8,252 nucleotides of DNA from JAUZPB01 sp050262615 (GTDB lineage: Bacteria > Bacteroidota > Ignavibacteria > Ignavibacteriales > SURF-24): the NCBI GenBank assembly GCA_050262615.1, contig JBLNEL010000565.1, positions 1 to 8,252 on the forward strand, given 5' to 3'. This document shows, piece after piece, positions 1 through 7,738 of the stretch. The position numbers and the translations under genes are program-made. The notes below the pieces were generated by a model, which was not told where the DNA came from, made no database searches, and worked only from the letters and a program-made list of their open reading frames with translations. How positions within the stretch are numbered: the first letter of the stretch is position 1; each line of letters starts with the position of its first letter.

Positions 1-2
1 TT

Positions 3-2084
3 TTACTGTTTGTTGTTATGTCTGTCATTGGAGTAATGGCCAACAGATGGATTACAACTCTGGATGAGGGAGTAAGCGATCTTTACGATGATCATATTCT
101 GCCTGTTTCTGAATTAGGAGAAATTTCTACTTACTATCACCGAATAAGATCAAATACTCTTGAAGTTATACTGGTCTCAGACAGAAATCAGAAGGAAAAA
201 ATATCAGCTAAAATTGTGGATCGGATAAAAACCCTTAACGGATTACTTGAAAATTTCAGCAAAATGACGTCTACTAAGGAAACTAAGGAGCTGTTTGAAG
301 AACTTGCCAAAACAAATGATCAATATTTTGTGACAATACATCAGATTATTGACCTTTCCCTTTCTGGTAATAACTCTGAAGCTGAACAATTGTGGTTCGG
401 TAAGGCTAATGACCTGAGGGAAAAAGAACAGTCCTTAATTGAAAAGCTCTCGGGACTAAAAGTAAGTGAAGCTAAATCAGCACTGGAGGAAAACCATGAA
501 GTTGCTGATGGCTCGGTAAAGAAAACCGGCTTTCTTATTCTGGCTGGAATTGTTTTCGCCCTTACACTGGGCTATTTTAACTCAAAAGCTATTGGTACCC
601 CTCTTAAAGAGCTCGAAGAATCTACAAAAAAAGTCGCTGACGGCAACCTTAATGTCGATATCAATCTTAACAGTAAAGACGAATTGGGCAGCCTGGCCCG
701 CTCTTTCCACCTGATGGTCGATAAGATCAAAGATGAGATCGCGGTCTCCAGAAGCTTCCAGCTTAGCCTTTCTTCTGCATTTTTTATAGCTGATGGCAAT
801 ACTAAAATTATTTCGATCAACCAGGCTGCTTGTAATATTATGGGCTTTAAAAAGCGCCCTGAAGATATTATCGGGAAAATGTACGTTAAAGACGTCTTCC
901 TGCAGGATACACTTTCAAGAAAAGCCTGGAATGATGAATTTGTAAATAATAAGTTCATGCTGACCGACCATTCGGGCAATAAACTGCCTGCATGGATTCA
1001 GACTGGACCTATAAATAACAGCAAGGGCCAGAAGGTGGCTGTTTTTGCAACTTTTAATGACTTAAGAGAACTGGAATCAAAACAAAAAGAATACCTTAAT
1101 GAACAAATTGCCCCGATCGCTTCTGTTATTGATTCTGTGGCTGCCGGTGACTTTACCCACTTAATTCAGCTTGATGATAAAAGCGACCTGTTTAAGTTAA
1201 GCAGTAATATCAATAAAATGATAAATGACCTGGGCCGCATTCTCTCAATGGTAAGCGAAGCTGTTGACGCTGCTGCAAGCGCAGCAACTCAGATCTCAAG
1301 CTCTAGCGAACAAATGGCAGCCGGAAGCCAGGAACAATCCCAGCAGACAAGTGAAGTTGTAAGCGCCGTTGAACAGATGACAAGAACTATACTTGACAGC
1401 TCTAAGAATTCAAATGTCGCCGCCGAAAATTCTAAGTCTGCAAGCGATAGCGCCTCAGACGGTGCAAAAAAGGTCGAGGAAACTAAAGAAGGTATGCAAA
1501 GAATTGTCTTTTCTACAAGACAAACTGGCGAAAAAATTACTTCACTTGCAAAAAGAACTGAACAAATTGGCGAAATAACCCAGGTAATTAATGATATCGC
1601 AGATCAGACGAACCTTTTAGCATTAAATGCTGCTATTGAAGCTGCCCGCGCCGGCGAACAGGGACGCGGATTTGCTGTTGTGGCCGATGAGGTCCGCAAA
1701 CTTGCCGAACGCACAACTAAAGCAACCAGGGAAATTGCTGAAACTATTAAACAAATTCAGAATGAGGCTAAAGAAGCTGACGATTCTATGAGCACTGCAG
1801 AATTGGCTGTTGAAGAAGGTATGAATCTGACCGAACAGGTCGCTTCTGCCCTCAGACAAATTCTCTCTGTAAATCAGAAAGTTAACGATATCATTTCTCA
1901 GGTTGCCGCTGCTAGCGAACAGCAATCAAGCGCTGTTGAAGAGATTAGTAAAAATATGGAAGGTATTTCCAGCGTGACCCAACAGTCTGCAGCCGGCGCA
2001 CTGCAGATAGCAAAGGCTACTGAGGATTTGAACCGCCTTACTGTCAATCTGAAAGGACTTATCGGAAGATTCAGACTAAATTAA
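3..2084 (+). CDS. Methyl-accepting chemotaxis protein (4HB-TM-HAMP-PAS-HAMP-MA), 5' partial
   Basis: This is an inner-membrane chemoreceptor that would signal to a CheA/CheW array. The first ATG in the window (18) is probably internal: the frame stays open to the left edge, and the residues before and after it (LLFVV-MSVIGVMA) form the end of the first transmembrane helix, so the true start is upstream. Counting from that ATG, residues about 8-165 are a helical periplasmic 4HB_MCP-like sensor, 170-187 are TM2 (GFLILAGIVFALTLGYF), 189-242 are HAMP (P195 and the DELG at 221-224), 245-350 resemble a PAS fold, 360-412 look like a second HAMP, and 413-688 are the coiled-coil signalling domain. The hairpin tip is highly conserved (NLLALNAAIEAARAGEQGRG). 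Glu/Gln-rich heptads such as SSEQMAAGSQEQ and AASEQQSSAVEE are likely methylation regions. The C-terminus (GRFRLN) has no NWETF-type CheR tether. No che genes are visible nearby. The ligand is unknown. Confidence 0.95.
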   Translation, partial: LLFVVMSVIGVMANRWITTLDEGVSDLYDDHILPVSELGEISTYYHRIRSNTLEVILVSDRNQKEKISAKIVDRIKTLNGLLENFSKMTSTKETKELFEELAKTNDQYFVTIHQIIDLSLSGNNSEAEQLWFGKANDLREKEQSLIEKLSGLKVSEAKSALEENHEVADGSVKKTGFLILAGIVFALTLGYFNSKAIGTPLKELEESTKKVADGNLNVDINLNSKDELGSLARSFHLMVDKIKDEIAVSRSFQLSLSSAFFIADGNTKIISINQAACNIMGFKKRPEDIIGKMYVKDVFLQDTLSRKAWNDEFVNNKFMLTDHSGNKLPAWIQTGPINNSKGQKVAVFATFNDLRELESKQKEYLNEQIAPIASVIDSVAAGDFTHLIQLDDKSDLFKLSSNINKMINDLGRILSMVSEAVDAAASAATQISSSSEQMAAGSQEQSQQTSEVVSAVEQMTRTILDSSKNSNVAAENSKSASDSASDGAKKVEETKEGMQRIVFSTRQTGEKITSLAKRTEQIGEITQVINDIADQTNLLALNAAIEAARAGEQGRGFAVVADEVRKLAERTTKATREIAETIKQIQNEAKEADDSMSTAELAVEEGMNLTEQVASALRQILSVNQKVNDIISQVAAASEQQSSAVEEISKNMEGISSVTQQSAAGALQIAKATEDLNRLTVNLKGLIGRFRLN

Positions 2085-2105
2085 ATTTATAATTATTTTG
2101 AAAAC

Positions 2106-2136
2106 GGGATAAAGTCATGCATAATGACTTTATCTC
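2106..2136. terminator. Inverted repeat at convergent gene ends, probable (bidirectional) terminator
   Basis: GATAAAGTCAT (2108-2118) and ATGACTTTATC (2124-2134) are perfect reverse complements around the 5-nt loop GCATA. A G-T and a G-C pair extend the stem to about 13 bp. The repeat starts 21 nt after the chemoreceptor stop and includes the stop codon (2130-2132) and last codon of the opposing lipoprotein gene. Read on the - strand, the stem is followed by CCGTTTTC and AT-rich sequence. On the + strand there is no U-tract. The position between convergent genes supports a shared terminator, but the stem is AT-rich and the U-tract is weak. Confidence 0.6.
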
Positions 2137-3185
2137 CAAACTACTGTCTTATATCCAAACGACTGAATGTAACTGTAATCAAAATACATCGACTTTGACA
2201 TTACAACGTAAGATCCAAATATTCCTAAACCGCCTCTCATATTTGAATATATGTTCTCGTCTAATCTTACTGAATAAGAATCCATTGACCCGTGCGCACT
2301 TGAAAAATATGTGGAAAGCTCCCTGTCATATTCAATAAGACTGAAAGTACAGTTTATTATTTCATAGTTTTTCTTATCAGGATCACTCCCTGAAAGTTTC
2401 TTCAGCACCGAATCAAATGCTGCAAATTCAAAATGAGCAGAACTGTATTTCCCGACAGAAGTATTCAGCGGAACAAATTTGTCATTCTGCTTAATATATT
2501 TCAGCGGAACATTGATATTCATATACTGGTCATTTTTGATCTTCCTGTAATTTATTCTCAGATTGCACCCCTTAAGATGATCATTATCTGAATTTTCCCA
2601 GAGAAAAGTAACTCCGTTTCCCCAGCGGAACTGATCAATCTTTGGTGTAATTCCGCGTGAAAAATCAAAATTCAATTCTATTGAAGGATATTGCGGCAGA
2701 GTCGTTTCTGAATTTAATGTTTTTCCATCTGGCATCTTTGCAGTTAAGTATATCTTCTCTCCATTTCTTAATACAAAGCGCTTGCTGTCCAATAATGCAT
2801 AATAATTTAATTTTACTTTTATCGTATCCGGCCTGAAATGATATTTTGACTCTGATTCTGTAAGCGTGGTATCTGGATTAAATGTCCTTGGCACAAGCTT
2901 ATAGTCCACCATCTCGTAATTCTTGTAATTATGTGTAAGCGTCAGTTTTGCTCCCCTGATAAGCTGTGAGCTCGACATCTCAGGCTCCAGCTTTTCATTT
3001 ATGGGTTGATATGTCCTTGAAATAAATGCAATTACTCCCGCCCCGCCTCTGTCATCTTTGGAAATTATGCAGTTCAATACATATTGATCAGAAAAACTTC
3101 CGACTGGGTTAAAATCCTCGTTACATGAAACACTGATAAATGTCAGTATCAGAAAAAACAAATACAATACTAACCTGCTTTTCAT
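2130..3185 (-). CDS. Exported lipoprotein resembling DUF4249 family
   Basis: The 351-residue product begins with a hydrophobic signal (MKSRLVLYLFFLILTFISVS) followed by Cys21-Asn-Glu-Asp. This suggests a lipoprotein with a relaxed lipobox (SVS-C) anchored in the cell envelope. The mature part is rich in beta-type sequence. It has features I associate with DUF4249 proteins of Bacteroidota: an early segment with YVLNCIIS, a middle TLPQYPSIEL segment, and a late segment NIYSNMRGGLGIFGSYV near the C-terminus. That assignment is from memory of the family pattern. DUF4249 genes often sit beside TonB-dependent receptors, but none is present here. A GGAG (3198-3201) lies 12 nt before the ATG, a long spacing. 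The gene follows the oxidoreductase gene by 94 bp in the same direction and may have its own promoter. Its last codons lie inside the convergent inverted repeat. Function unknown. Confidence 0.8.
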   Translation of the reverse strand: MKSRLVLYLFFLILTFISVSCNEDFNPVGSFSDQYVLNCIISKDDRGGAGVIAFISRTYQPINEKLEPEMSSSQLIRGAKLTLTHNYKNYEMVDYKLVPRTFNPDTTLTESESKYHFRPDTIKVKLNYYALLDSKRFVLRNGEKIYLTAKMPDGKTLNSETTLPQYPSIELNFDFSRGITPKIDQFRWGNGVTFLWENSDNDHLKGCNLRINYRKIKNDQYMNINVPLKYIKQNDKFVPLNTSVGKYSSAHFEFAAFDSVLKKLSGSDPDKKNYEIINCTFSLIEYDRELSTYFSSAHGSMDSYSVRLDENIYSNMRGGLGIFGSYVVMSKSMYFDYSYIQSFGYKTVVWR

Positions 3186-3204
3186 TTAGCGCCATATCTC
3201 CACG

Positions 3205-3238
3205 TCTAATAAAAATAAATACAGACATTTTGTCCTGT
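3205..3238 (-). terminator. Possible small terminator hairpin after the oxidoreductase gene
   Basis: On the - strand ACAGGACAAAATGTCTGT (3238-3221) can fold as a 7-bp stem with one bulged G and an AAA loop. It is followed directly by the T-rich run ATTTATTTTTATT. It lies about 42 nt past the tandem stop (TGATAA) of the oxidoreductase gene and upstream of the lipoprotein start. A weak intrinsic terminator fits best, but the same dyad could be a protein-binding site. The stem is short and has few GC pairs. Confidence 0.35.
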
Positions 3239-3279
3239 ACGGCAAACTTTACGTGTCAAAGATAATAAATTTTTACTTA

Positions 3280-4233
3280 TCAGTTCCTGACTTTTATAAC
3301 TATTTTCCCTCCTACTCCCCCTTTTTCTATTTTTTTATGTGCTTCAGCTATCTGCTCAAGCGGAAAAACAGAATCTATTACAGGTTTTATTCTCCCCTGT
3401 TCTGCAAGTGTCTTAAGTAACTGCATTTTATGCTTTGATCTTTCAAGAAACAGAAAATAAAGAATTATATTCTTTATATATGCCTTATTAAGATCCCCCG
3501 TTGTATTTACTATGCTTATGATCCTGCCGAAATATTTCGTTATCTCTATACTTCTGGCAATTGTATCACCGCCTACTGTATCAAATACAACATCAGCCTC
3601 TTCTCCTCCGGTCATTTTTAAAAAAGCCTGCGCAAAATCTTCTTTTTTGTAGTTAATTGTTGCAATTGCCCCGAGTGACCTTACAAGATCATTGTTCTTT
3701 TCACTGCAGGTGGCTATAACTCTTGCACCTGAAGCTGAGGCCATCTGTACTGCAAATGAACCCACTCCCCCTGCTCCTGCATGAATTAGTACTAACTCGC
3801 CGGGCCTGACCTTTGCCAGGTTAATTATAGCATCCTGCGCAGTGCCCCCTGCTAAGGGAATTGCGGCAGCTTCAGAAAATGATAAATTCCTTGGCTTTAA
3901 AGCAGCTATGTTTTCATTTACAACCGTATATTCTGCATATGTGCCGTTGCTGTTTCCAAAGATTAAAGATGTGAAAAAAACCTCGTCACCAGCCTTGAAA
4001 GCTTCGACTCCCGGACCTGTTCTTTCGACTGTTCCCGAAGCATCATACCCGATTATTACCGGCGGTTTTATCCCCGCCCAGCTTCCGCTCATCCTGATCT
4101 TATAATCTACAGGGTTTACTGCAGCTGCATAAACTTTTACAAGAAGTTCATTTATTCCCGGCTCAGGAATTTCCATTTCCCTTTCTTCAAATACATCCGG
4201 ACCACCGAATGCTTTTATTACCATCGCTTTCAT
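3280..4233 (-). CDS. Zinc-independent MDR-superfamily NADP-dependent oxidoreductase (quinone reductase-like)
   Basis: A complete 317-residue cytoplasmic enzyme of the medium-chain dehydrogenase/reductase superfamily, in the quinone oxidoreductase/zeta-crystallin-like branch. The N-terminal GroES-like domain carries the typical AAAVNPVDYKIR (36-47) and IIGYDASGTV (60-69). The Rossmann domain has HAGAGGVGSFAVQMA (151-165), the dinucleotide-binding loop of this branch, followed by VVFDTVGG (215-222). The C-terminus ends with the usual GGKIVIKV. No catalytic-zinc His/Cys set or structural-zinc cysteine cluster is visible, so it probably reduces a quinone, enone or similar carbonyl using NAD(P)H. 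The substrate cannot be inferred. The start is well supported: AGAGG lies 7 nt upstream of the ATG, the best Shine-Dalgarno in the window. It ends with the tandem stop TGATAA. The 111-bp gap before it suggests separate transcription from the two-component operon. Confidence 0.92.
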   Translation of the reverse strand: MKAMVIKAFGGPDVFEEREMEIPEPGINELLVKVYAAAVNPVDYKIRMSGSWAGIKPPVIIGYDASGTVERTGPGVEAFKAGDEVFFTSLIFGNSNGTYAEYTVVNENIAALKPRNLSFSEAAAIPLAGGTAQDAIINLAKVRPGELVLIHAGAGGVGSFAVQMASASGARVIATCSEKNNDLVRSLGAIATINYKKEDFAQAFLKMTGGEEADVVFDTVGGDTIARSIEITKYFGRIISIVNTTGDLNKAYIKNIILYFLFLERSKHKMQLLKTLAEQGRIKPVIDSVFPLEQIAEAHKKIEKGGVGGKIVIKVRN

Positions 4234-4240
4234 AAATCCG

Positions 4241-4245
4241 CCTCT
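4241..4245 (-). promoter_or_regulatory. Ribosome-binding site of the MDR oxidoreductase gene
   Basis: AGAGG on the - strand, 7 nt before the ATG at 4233. It fixes this start over the in-frame ATG three codons downstream (MKAM). Confidence 0.6.
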
Positions 4246-4250
4246 AAGTT

Positions 4251-4278
4251 GTTACTATTTATTTATATAATAGTTAAC
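4251..4278 (-). promoter_or_regulatory. AT-rich inverted repeat and possible promoter upstream of the oxidoreductase gene
   Basis: GTTACTATT (4251-4259) is repeated in inverse as AATAGTTAAC (4269-4278) with a one-base bulge, about 18-45 nt before the oxidoreductase ATG. On the - strand the dyad contains TATTAT/TATAAA, which could serve as a -10 element. No convincing -35 box was found. An operator overlapping a promoter is possible, but so is chance in AT-rich DNA. The rest of the 111-bp gap (4279-4344) shows no clear terminator or other element. Confidence 0.3.
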
Positions 4279-4344
4279 CTAAAAGCACTGCATTCTCTTG
4301 TAACCTGCTGGAATATTTCTTTTGTAATAGTTTTATCGTGAGGC

Positions 4345-5385
4345 TTAGTTGGAAAGTTCAATGCCTATTAACAGGCTCCACCCGTTTAGCGAAAAGTCGC
4401 GGTTGAAAAGATTTTCTTTCGAATACCCATACCTGGTGTAGATTTCTATGTTATCTTTTATGTCATAACCAAGCTTAAAATAAATGTTGTTCTCTGTATT
4501 TATAGGAGTATAATCATATGTCAGTTTTACCCCTTCAGCATTTTTTATTCTGAAATTCCTTAAGTAATAATCAATAAGAAGTAATGCTGAAAAACGCGGT
4601 AATATCACTTTCCCCGCAAGCAGCCTTATCTGATGCTCATATGAAAGAAACCTGGTCTCTCTTGAATTATGAATTATAAACCTGTAGCTGCAGTCTATAA
4701 TAAAATCCTTTAGATATTTAAGTCCAAGCTGAGGACCAATACGCCAGCCTCTGCCGGTGTTTTCTGCCTTTGTTGACCAAAGTTCATACCGGTTCTTTAT
4801 ATTGAAATACTCGCCATATAAACCATATTCCATCTCAAAATAACTGCTGAAATAATGGTTTATTCCTGCATCAACAAAAATAATATCCATATCCTGCTCA
4901 GGATTTGAATTCTGTAGCTGATAACCATATCCTGGCCTGATACTCAATGGCAGACTGTCAGCAAAAAAACTTAAAATGCCTTCAAGTATAAAATTTTCAT
5001 AGTAATAACTGCCGGAATTCTCGTTAAAAGTCTGCCTCTGCGTTGAAAGGTTAAATCCCCAGCTCAAATTTTCTTCATCCTGTATATAACTGCCCGAGGC
5101 TTTAAGCTTTATCGTGCTCAGCGCATTGTCAAAACCATAAAGCTCTGGACGAACTCTCAGATTCAGTGAAGCTTCACGATTCTCATATTGATATTTATAT
5201 TTTAACTGCGCATCCAGCCGGCTTAGTATATCCCTGTCCTCATTTAGTCCTGTTACAGCTGACCTGAAAAAGCCCATCTCCCCGTTTATTTTCCATGATA
5301 ACTGGCCATAGCAGTAATTGCCCGGCAGAAGATGAATTGCCGGAAATATGATCATCAGGCAGAATACTTTCCGGAATAAACCCAT
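4345..5385 (-). CDS. Outer-membrane beta-barrel-like protein, uncharacterised
   Basis: The 346-residue product has a signal peptide of about 28 residues ending NYCYGQ, with mature LSWKINGEMGFF. The rest is a run of amphipathic, aromatic-rich strands with alternating polar/hydrophobic residues and short charged turns. Examples are LNLRVRPELYGF, LSWGFNLSTQRQTF, SIRPGYGYQLQ, FEMEYGLYGEYFNI, NIYFKLGYDI and the final GWSLLIGIEL. This is typical of an outer-membrane barrel. There is no plug, OmpA domain or TonB box. The C-terminus (ELSN) does not end in the aromatic residue of a classical beta-signal, though the last strand is otherwise suitable. The ATG follows the stop of the coiled-coil gene without a gap (TAAATG) and has no good Shine-Dalgarno, so translation is probably coupled. 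As the fourth gene of the kinase-regulator operon it may be an output or partner of that signalling system (inference). I do not recognise the family. Confidence 0.82.
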   Translation of the reverse strand: MGLFRKVFCLMIIFPAIHLLPGNYCYGQLSWKINGEMGFFRSAVTGLNEDRDILSRLDAQLKYKYQYENREASLNLRVRPELYGFDNALSTIKLKASGSYIQDEENLSWGFNLSTQRQTFNENSGSYYYENFILEGILSFFADSLPLSIRPGYGYQLQNSNPEQDMDIIFVDAGINHYFSSYFEMEYGLYGEYFNIKNRYELWSTKAENTGRGWRIGPQLGLKYLKDFIIDCSYRFIIHNSRETRFLSYEHQIRLLAGKVILPRFSALLLIDYYLRNFRIKNAEGVKLTYDYTPINTENNIYFKLGYDIKDNIEIYTRYGYSKENLFNRDFSLNGWSLLIGIELSN

Positions 5386-6363
5386 TTATTTCTTGTCCAG
5401 TTTGTGCAGTAATAGTGTGCGGTATTCCTGAAGATTCTTTTTGACTTCCTTTAATAGCTCATAGTATTCGTCCATACTTAAGTGCTTATCCTTGCCTTCG
5501 GCAGAACTTAACCATTGAGATTTTATATAAGGAGATGTAACTGCCTGAAGCTGCGTCAGTATACCCGTATAGAATGGTAAGTTTGCTGATCTTGCACCGT
5601 CTTTTGAGAGATCAAGTGGAGAAGCATAGGAATTCTCACCTGAATAACTCCTGCTGGCAGACCGCCTTCCTGGCCTTATCTCGCTTTGGAATTCTGCCTC
5701 TTCAAGGAATTTTCCGGCCTTTTTCTGCAGGTAAACTATCTCCTCTGCTTCACGGTAGGATTCATTTACCTTCTTTAGCTGTGTGTCAATCTCGTTTAAT
5801 GCACTTTGAATATACTCACGGTAAAGACTCTCTTCACGCTCACTCTTTGCCTGCTTTACATCCATCTTAAGGAGTTTGTCAGGATTCAATGTAAGCATCG
5901 AGATCTTTGGCGCCGTTATAAGCTTCTTTTCGGTAAGAAGCAGTATCTGTGACTGAATTTCTTCCTGATTGCCCTTTCTGGCTGTCTTTAGCTGGTTTAA
6001 TGAATCAATAGCTGAAGCATACCTTCTGTTGAGCAGTTTTTTAACGGACTCTATCTCAATTTCTGTCACTGAAAGTTTTTTCTGCTGAAAATCAATTTTG
6101 TTGGAAATGCTTACCGAATGCGACATTAAGTCGGCAATTTTATTCCTGTCAGGACTATTTCTTTTTTTCTCAGCATCTATCTGCTCAGCTTTAATATTCA
6201 TTGTCTGCTTTAACAATTCGAGTTCACGGCTCTGCTTTTCCAAATTATCCTGCAGCTGAACAAGCCTTTTCTCCAGCTCAAATGTAATCTGCCCGCTTAT
6301 TAAGCTTACTGGAATAACCAGCAGCACTATCAGCAGACATAATTTAATTTTATTTTTTATCAT
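5386..6363 (-). CDS. Exported coiled-coil protein of unknown function
   Basis: The 325-residue product starts with a signal sequence (MIKNKIKLCLLIVLLVIPVS, then LISGQ), so it is exported to the periplasm or held by an uncleaved anchor. Residues about 27-150 and 170-222 are heptad-rich, highly charged helices (for example LEKRLVQLQDNLEKQSRELE) expected to form coiled coils. Residues 229-262 are a Ser/Arg/Gly-rich linker with low complexity. The C-terminal segment (263-325) is a distinct helical region containing YTGILTQLQAVTSPYIKSQW. No catalytic motif is seen. I chose the ATG at 6363, which overlaps the regulator gene by 14 nt. The frame opens 12 nt earlier at a TTG, but that adds MVCS ahead of a normal signal peptide. 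No Shine-Dalgarno is evident, so coupling to the upstream gene is likely. It abuts the barrel gene directly, suggesting the two products act together across periplasm and outer membrane (inference). Confidence 0.85.
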   Translation of the reverse strand: MIKNKIKLCLLIVLLVIPVSLISGQITFELEKRLVQLQDNLEKQSRELELLKQTMNIKAEQIDAEKKRNSPDRNKIADLMSHSVSISNKIDFQQKKLSVTEIEIESVKKLLNRRYASAIDSLNQLKTARKGNQEEIQSQILLLTEKKLITAPKISMLTLNPDKLLKMDVKQAKSEREESLYREYIQSALNEIDTQLKKVNESYREAEEIVYLQKKAGKFLEEAEFQSEIRPGRRSASRSYSGENSYASPLDLSKDGARSANLPFYTGILTQLQAVTSPYIKSQWLSSAEGKDKHLSMDEYYELLKEVKKNLQEYRTLLLHKLDKK

Positions 6364-7738
6364 TGAGCAAACCAAATTTTTCTAGTTTATAATAAAGAAC
6401 ACTCGTTGGAATACCAAGCAATTTTGCTGCCCTGTTCTTTATTCCTTCAGCTTTCTTCATCGCCTGAACGATCAGGTTCTTCTCAAATGCATAAAGTGCA
6501 TCTTCAAGCGGCATATTATCAAACTGATTATTAAGAGAATTCCTGCCGCATAGATGAGATGAGATCAGTTCAGGTGAAATTTCATCCGTATTCGATATTA
6601 CAAAAAGCCGTTCAATAAGATTCTCAAGCTCACGTATGTTGCCAGGCCAGTTATATTCACTCAGAAGCTTTAACCCTTCGGGATTTACAGTTTTCCGCTT
6701 TTGATTGTTCTTCTCTGCCAGCTTTATTAAAAAATGCTCAATTAGCAGAGGAATATCTTCACGCCGCTCACGCAGCGAAGGAAGCTTTACGGGTATAACA
6801 CTTAAACGGTAGAATAGATCTTCACGAAATTTCCCTTCTACTATAAGTTTTTCAAGATCACGGTTGGTCGCAGCAATGATCCTTACATTGGCCTTAATTG
6901 TCTCTTCCCCACCTACTCTCTCAAACTCGCCTTCCTGTAGTACTCTCAGTAGCTTTACCTGCATAGCCTGCGAAATATCACCTATCTCATCTAAAAAAAG
7001 CGTCCCTTTATCTGCTAGCTCAAACCTGCCTTTTTTTTGTTTAATAGCTCCTGTAAAAGCCCCTTTTTCATGCCCGAACAGTTCACTCTCCAGCAGATTG
7101 TCATTCAATGCCCCGCAGTTGATCTTTATAAAAGACATTTCGCTTCTTCTGCTTTTCCTGTGAATGGCTCTTGCTGCAAGCTCTTTTCCCGTACCGCTTT
7201 CACCATATATGAGTACAGTGCTGTCTTTATCTGCAACCTGTTCTATAAGTGAAAATACTTTTTTTATTGGTTCAGATGACCCAACTATCTCTTCATATCC
7301 TGAAAATAATTCGTCCCTGAGTAAACGGTTCTCCTCAAGCACTTCCTCTAGCTTCCTGCGGTTCTGAATTTTCTGGAATATATTACTTACACGGATCCTT
7401 AATTCTCCGGGTGAAAAAGGCTTGGTAAGAAAATCTGAGGCTCCCATCTGAATGGCCTTTACTGCATCTTCAACAGTTCCATAGGCAGAGATCATTAAGA
7501 CTTCCAGCGACTGGTCTGTATCCTTAAGCTGCTTCAGAACCTCAAGCCCGTTCAGCGGCTCCATCTTCAGATCTATTATGGCAAGCTGCACAGGCTTCAT
7601 GCTGAATGACTTAATAGCATCAGGACCATTATCAAAGTCACTTACAGCATACCCCTCCCGCTTTAGACTTTCGGTTATGCCAAGCCTCATTGTACTGTTG
7701 TCTTCAATAACCAGAATACTATTTTCTTTCATCACCAT
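6350..7738 (-). CDS. NtrC-family sigma-54-dependent response regulator
   Basis: This cytoplasmic transcription activator is complete (462 residues). The receiver domain (about 5-120) has acidic E12-D13, phospho-acceptor D56 (LAIIDLKM), S84 and K106. The AAA+ domain (about 150-380) has Walker A GESGTGKE (179-186), the GAFTGA loop that contacts sigma-54 (226-231), Walker B GTLFLDE (245-251), the arginine-finger region FREDLFYRL (304-312) and WPGNIREL (364-371). The C-terminal Fis-type helix-turn-helix is at about 430-456 (NRAAKLLGIPTSVLYYKL). Every motif needed for activity is intact, so it should activate sigma-54 promoters when phosphorylated by the adjacent kinase. Three in-frame starts are close together (ATG 7738, GTG 7735, ATG 7732). 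AAGAG lies 7 nt before the ATG at 7732 but only 1 nt before 7738, so 7732 (460 residues) may be the main start. No convincing sigma-54 promoter is in the window. Confidence 0.96.
   Translation of the reverse strand: MVMKENSILVIEDNSTMRLGITESLKREGYAVSDFDNGPDAIKSFSMKPVQLAIIDLKMEPLNGLEVLKQLKDTDQSLEVLMISAYGTVEDAVKAIQMGASDFLTKPFSPGELRIRVSNIFQKIQNRRKLEEVLEENRLLRDELFSGYEEIVGSSEPIKKVFSLIEQVADKDSTVLIYGESGTGKELAARAIHRKSRRSEMSFIKINCGALNDNLLESELFGHEKGAFTGAIKQKKGRFELADKGTLFLDEIGDISQAMQVKLLRVLQEGEFERVGGEETIKANVRIIAATNRDLEKLIVEGKFREDLFYRLSVIPVKLPSLRERREDIPLLIEHFLIKLAEKNNQKRKTVNPEGLKLLSEYNWPGNIRELENLIERLFVISNTDEISPELISSHLCGRNSLNNQFDNMPLEDALYAFEKNLIVQAMKKAEGIKNRAAKLLGIPTSVLYYKLEKFGLLNDKK

Noticed and set aside
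18..20. ATG as the start of the chemoreceptor
   Set aside because: The frame is open upstream and the flanking residues are the middle of a transmembrane helix, so the real start is left of the window.
2117..2338. Small + strand frame of 73 residues after the chemoreceptor
   Set aside because: It starts inside the terminator-like inverted repeat and lies wholly antisense to the lipoprotein gene, with no sign of coding character.
3241..3270. TTGACA-like -35 upstream of the lipoprotein gene
   Set aside because: No acceptable -10 element occurs at 16-18 nt spacing, and the Bacteroidota TTTG/TAnnTTTG pattern fits only with wrong spacing.
4948..4963. Sigma-54-like GG-N10-GC match (TGGCAGACTGTCAGCA)
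   Set aside because: It lies inside the barrel gene on the opposite strand, departs from the consensus at -24 and -12 positions beyond GG/GC, and has no gene downstream in the right direction.
6364..6375. Alternative TTG start adding MVCS to the coiled-coil protein
   Set aside because: The ATG at 6363 gives a standard signal peptide (MIKNKIKLCLL) and the TTG has no better ribosome-binding site.
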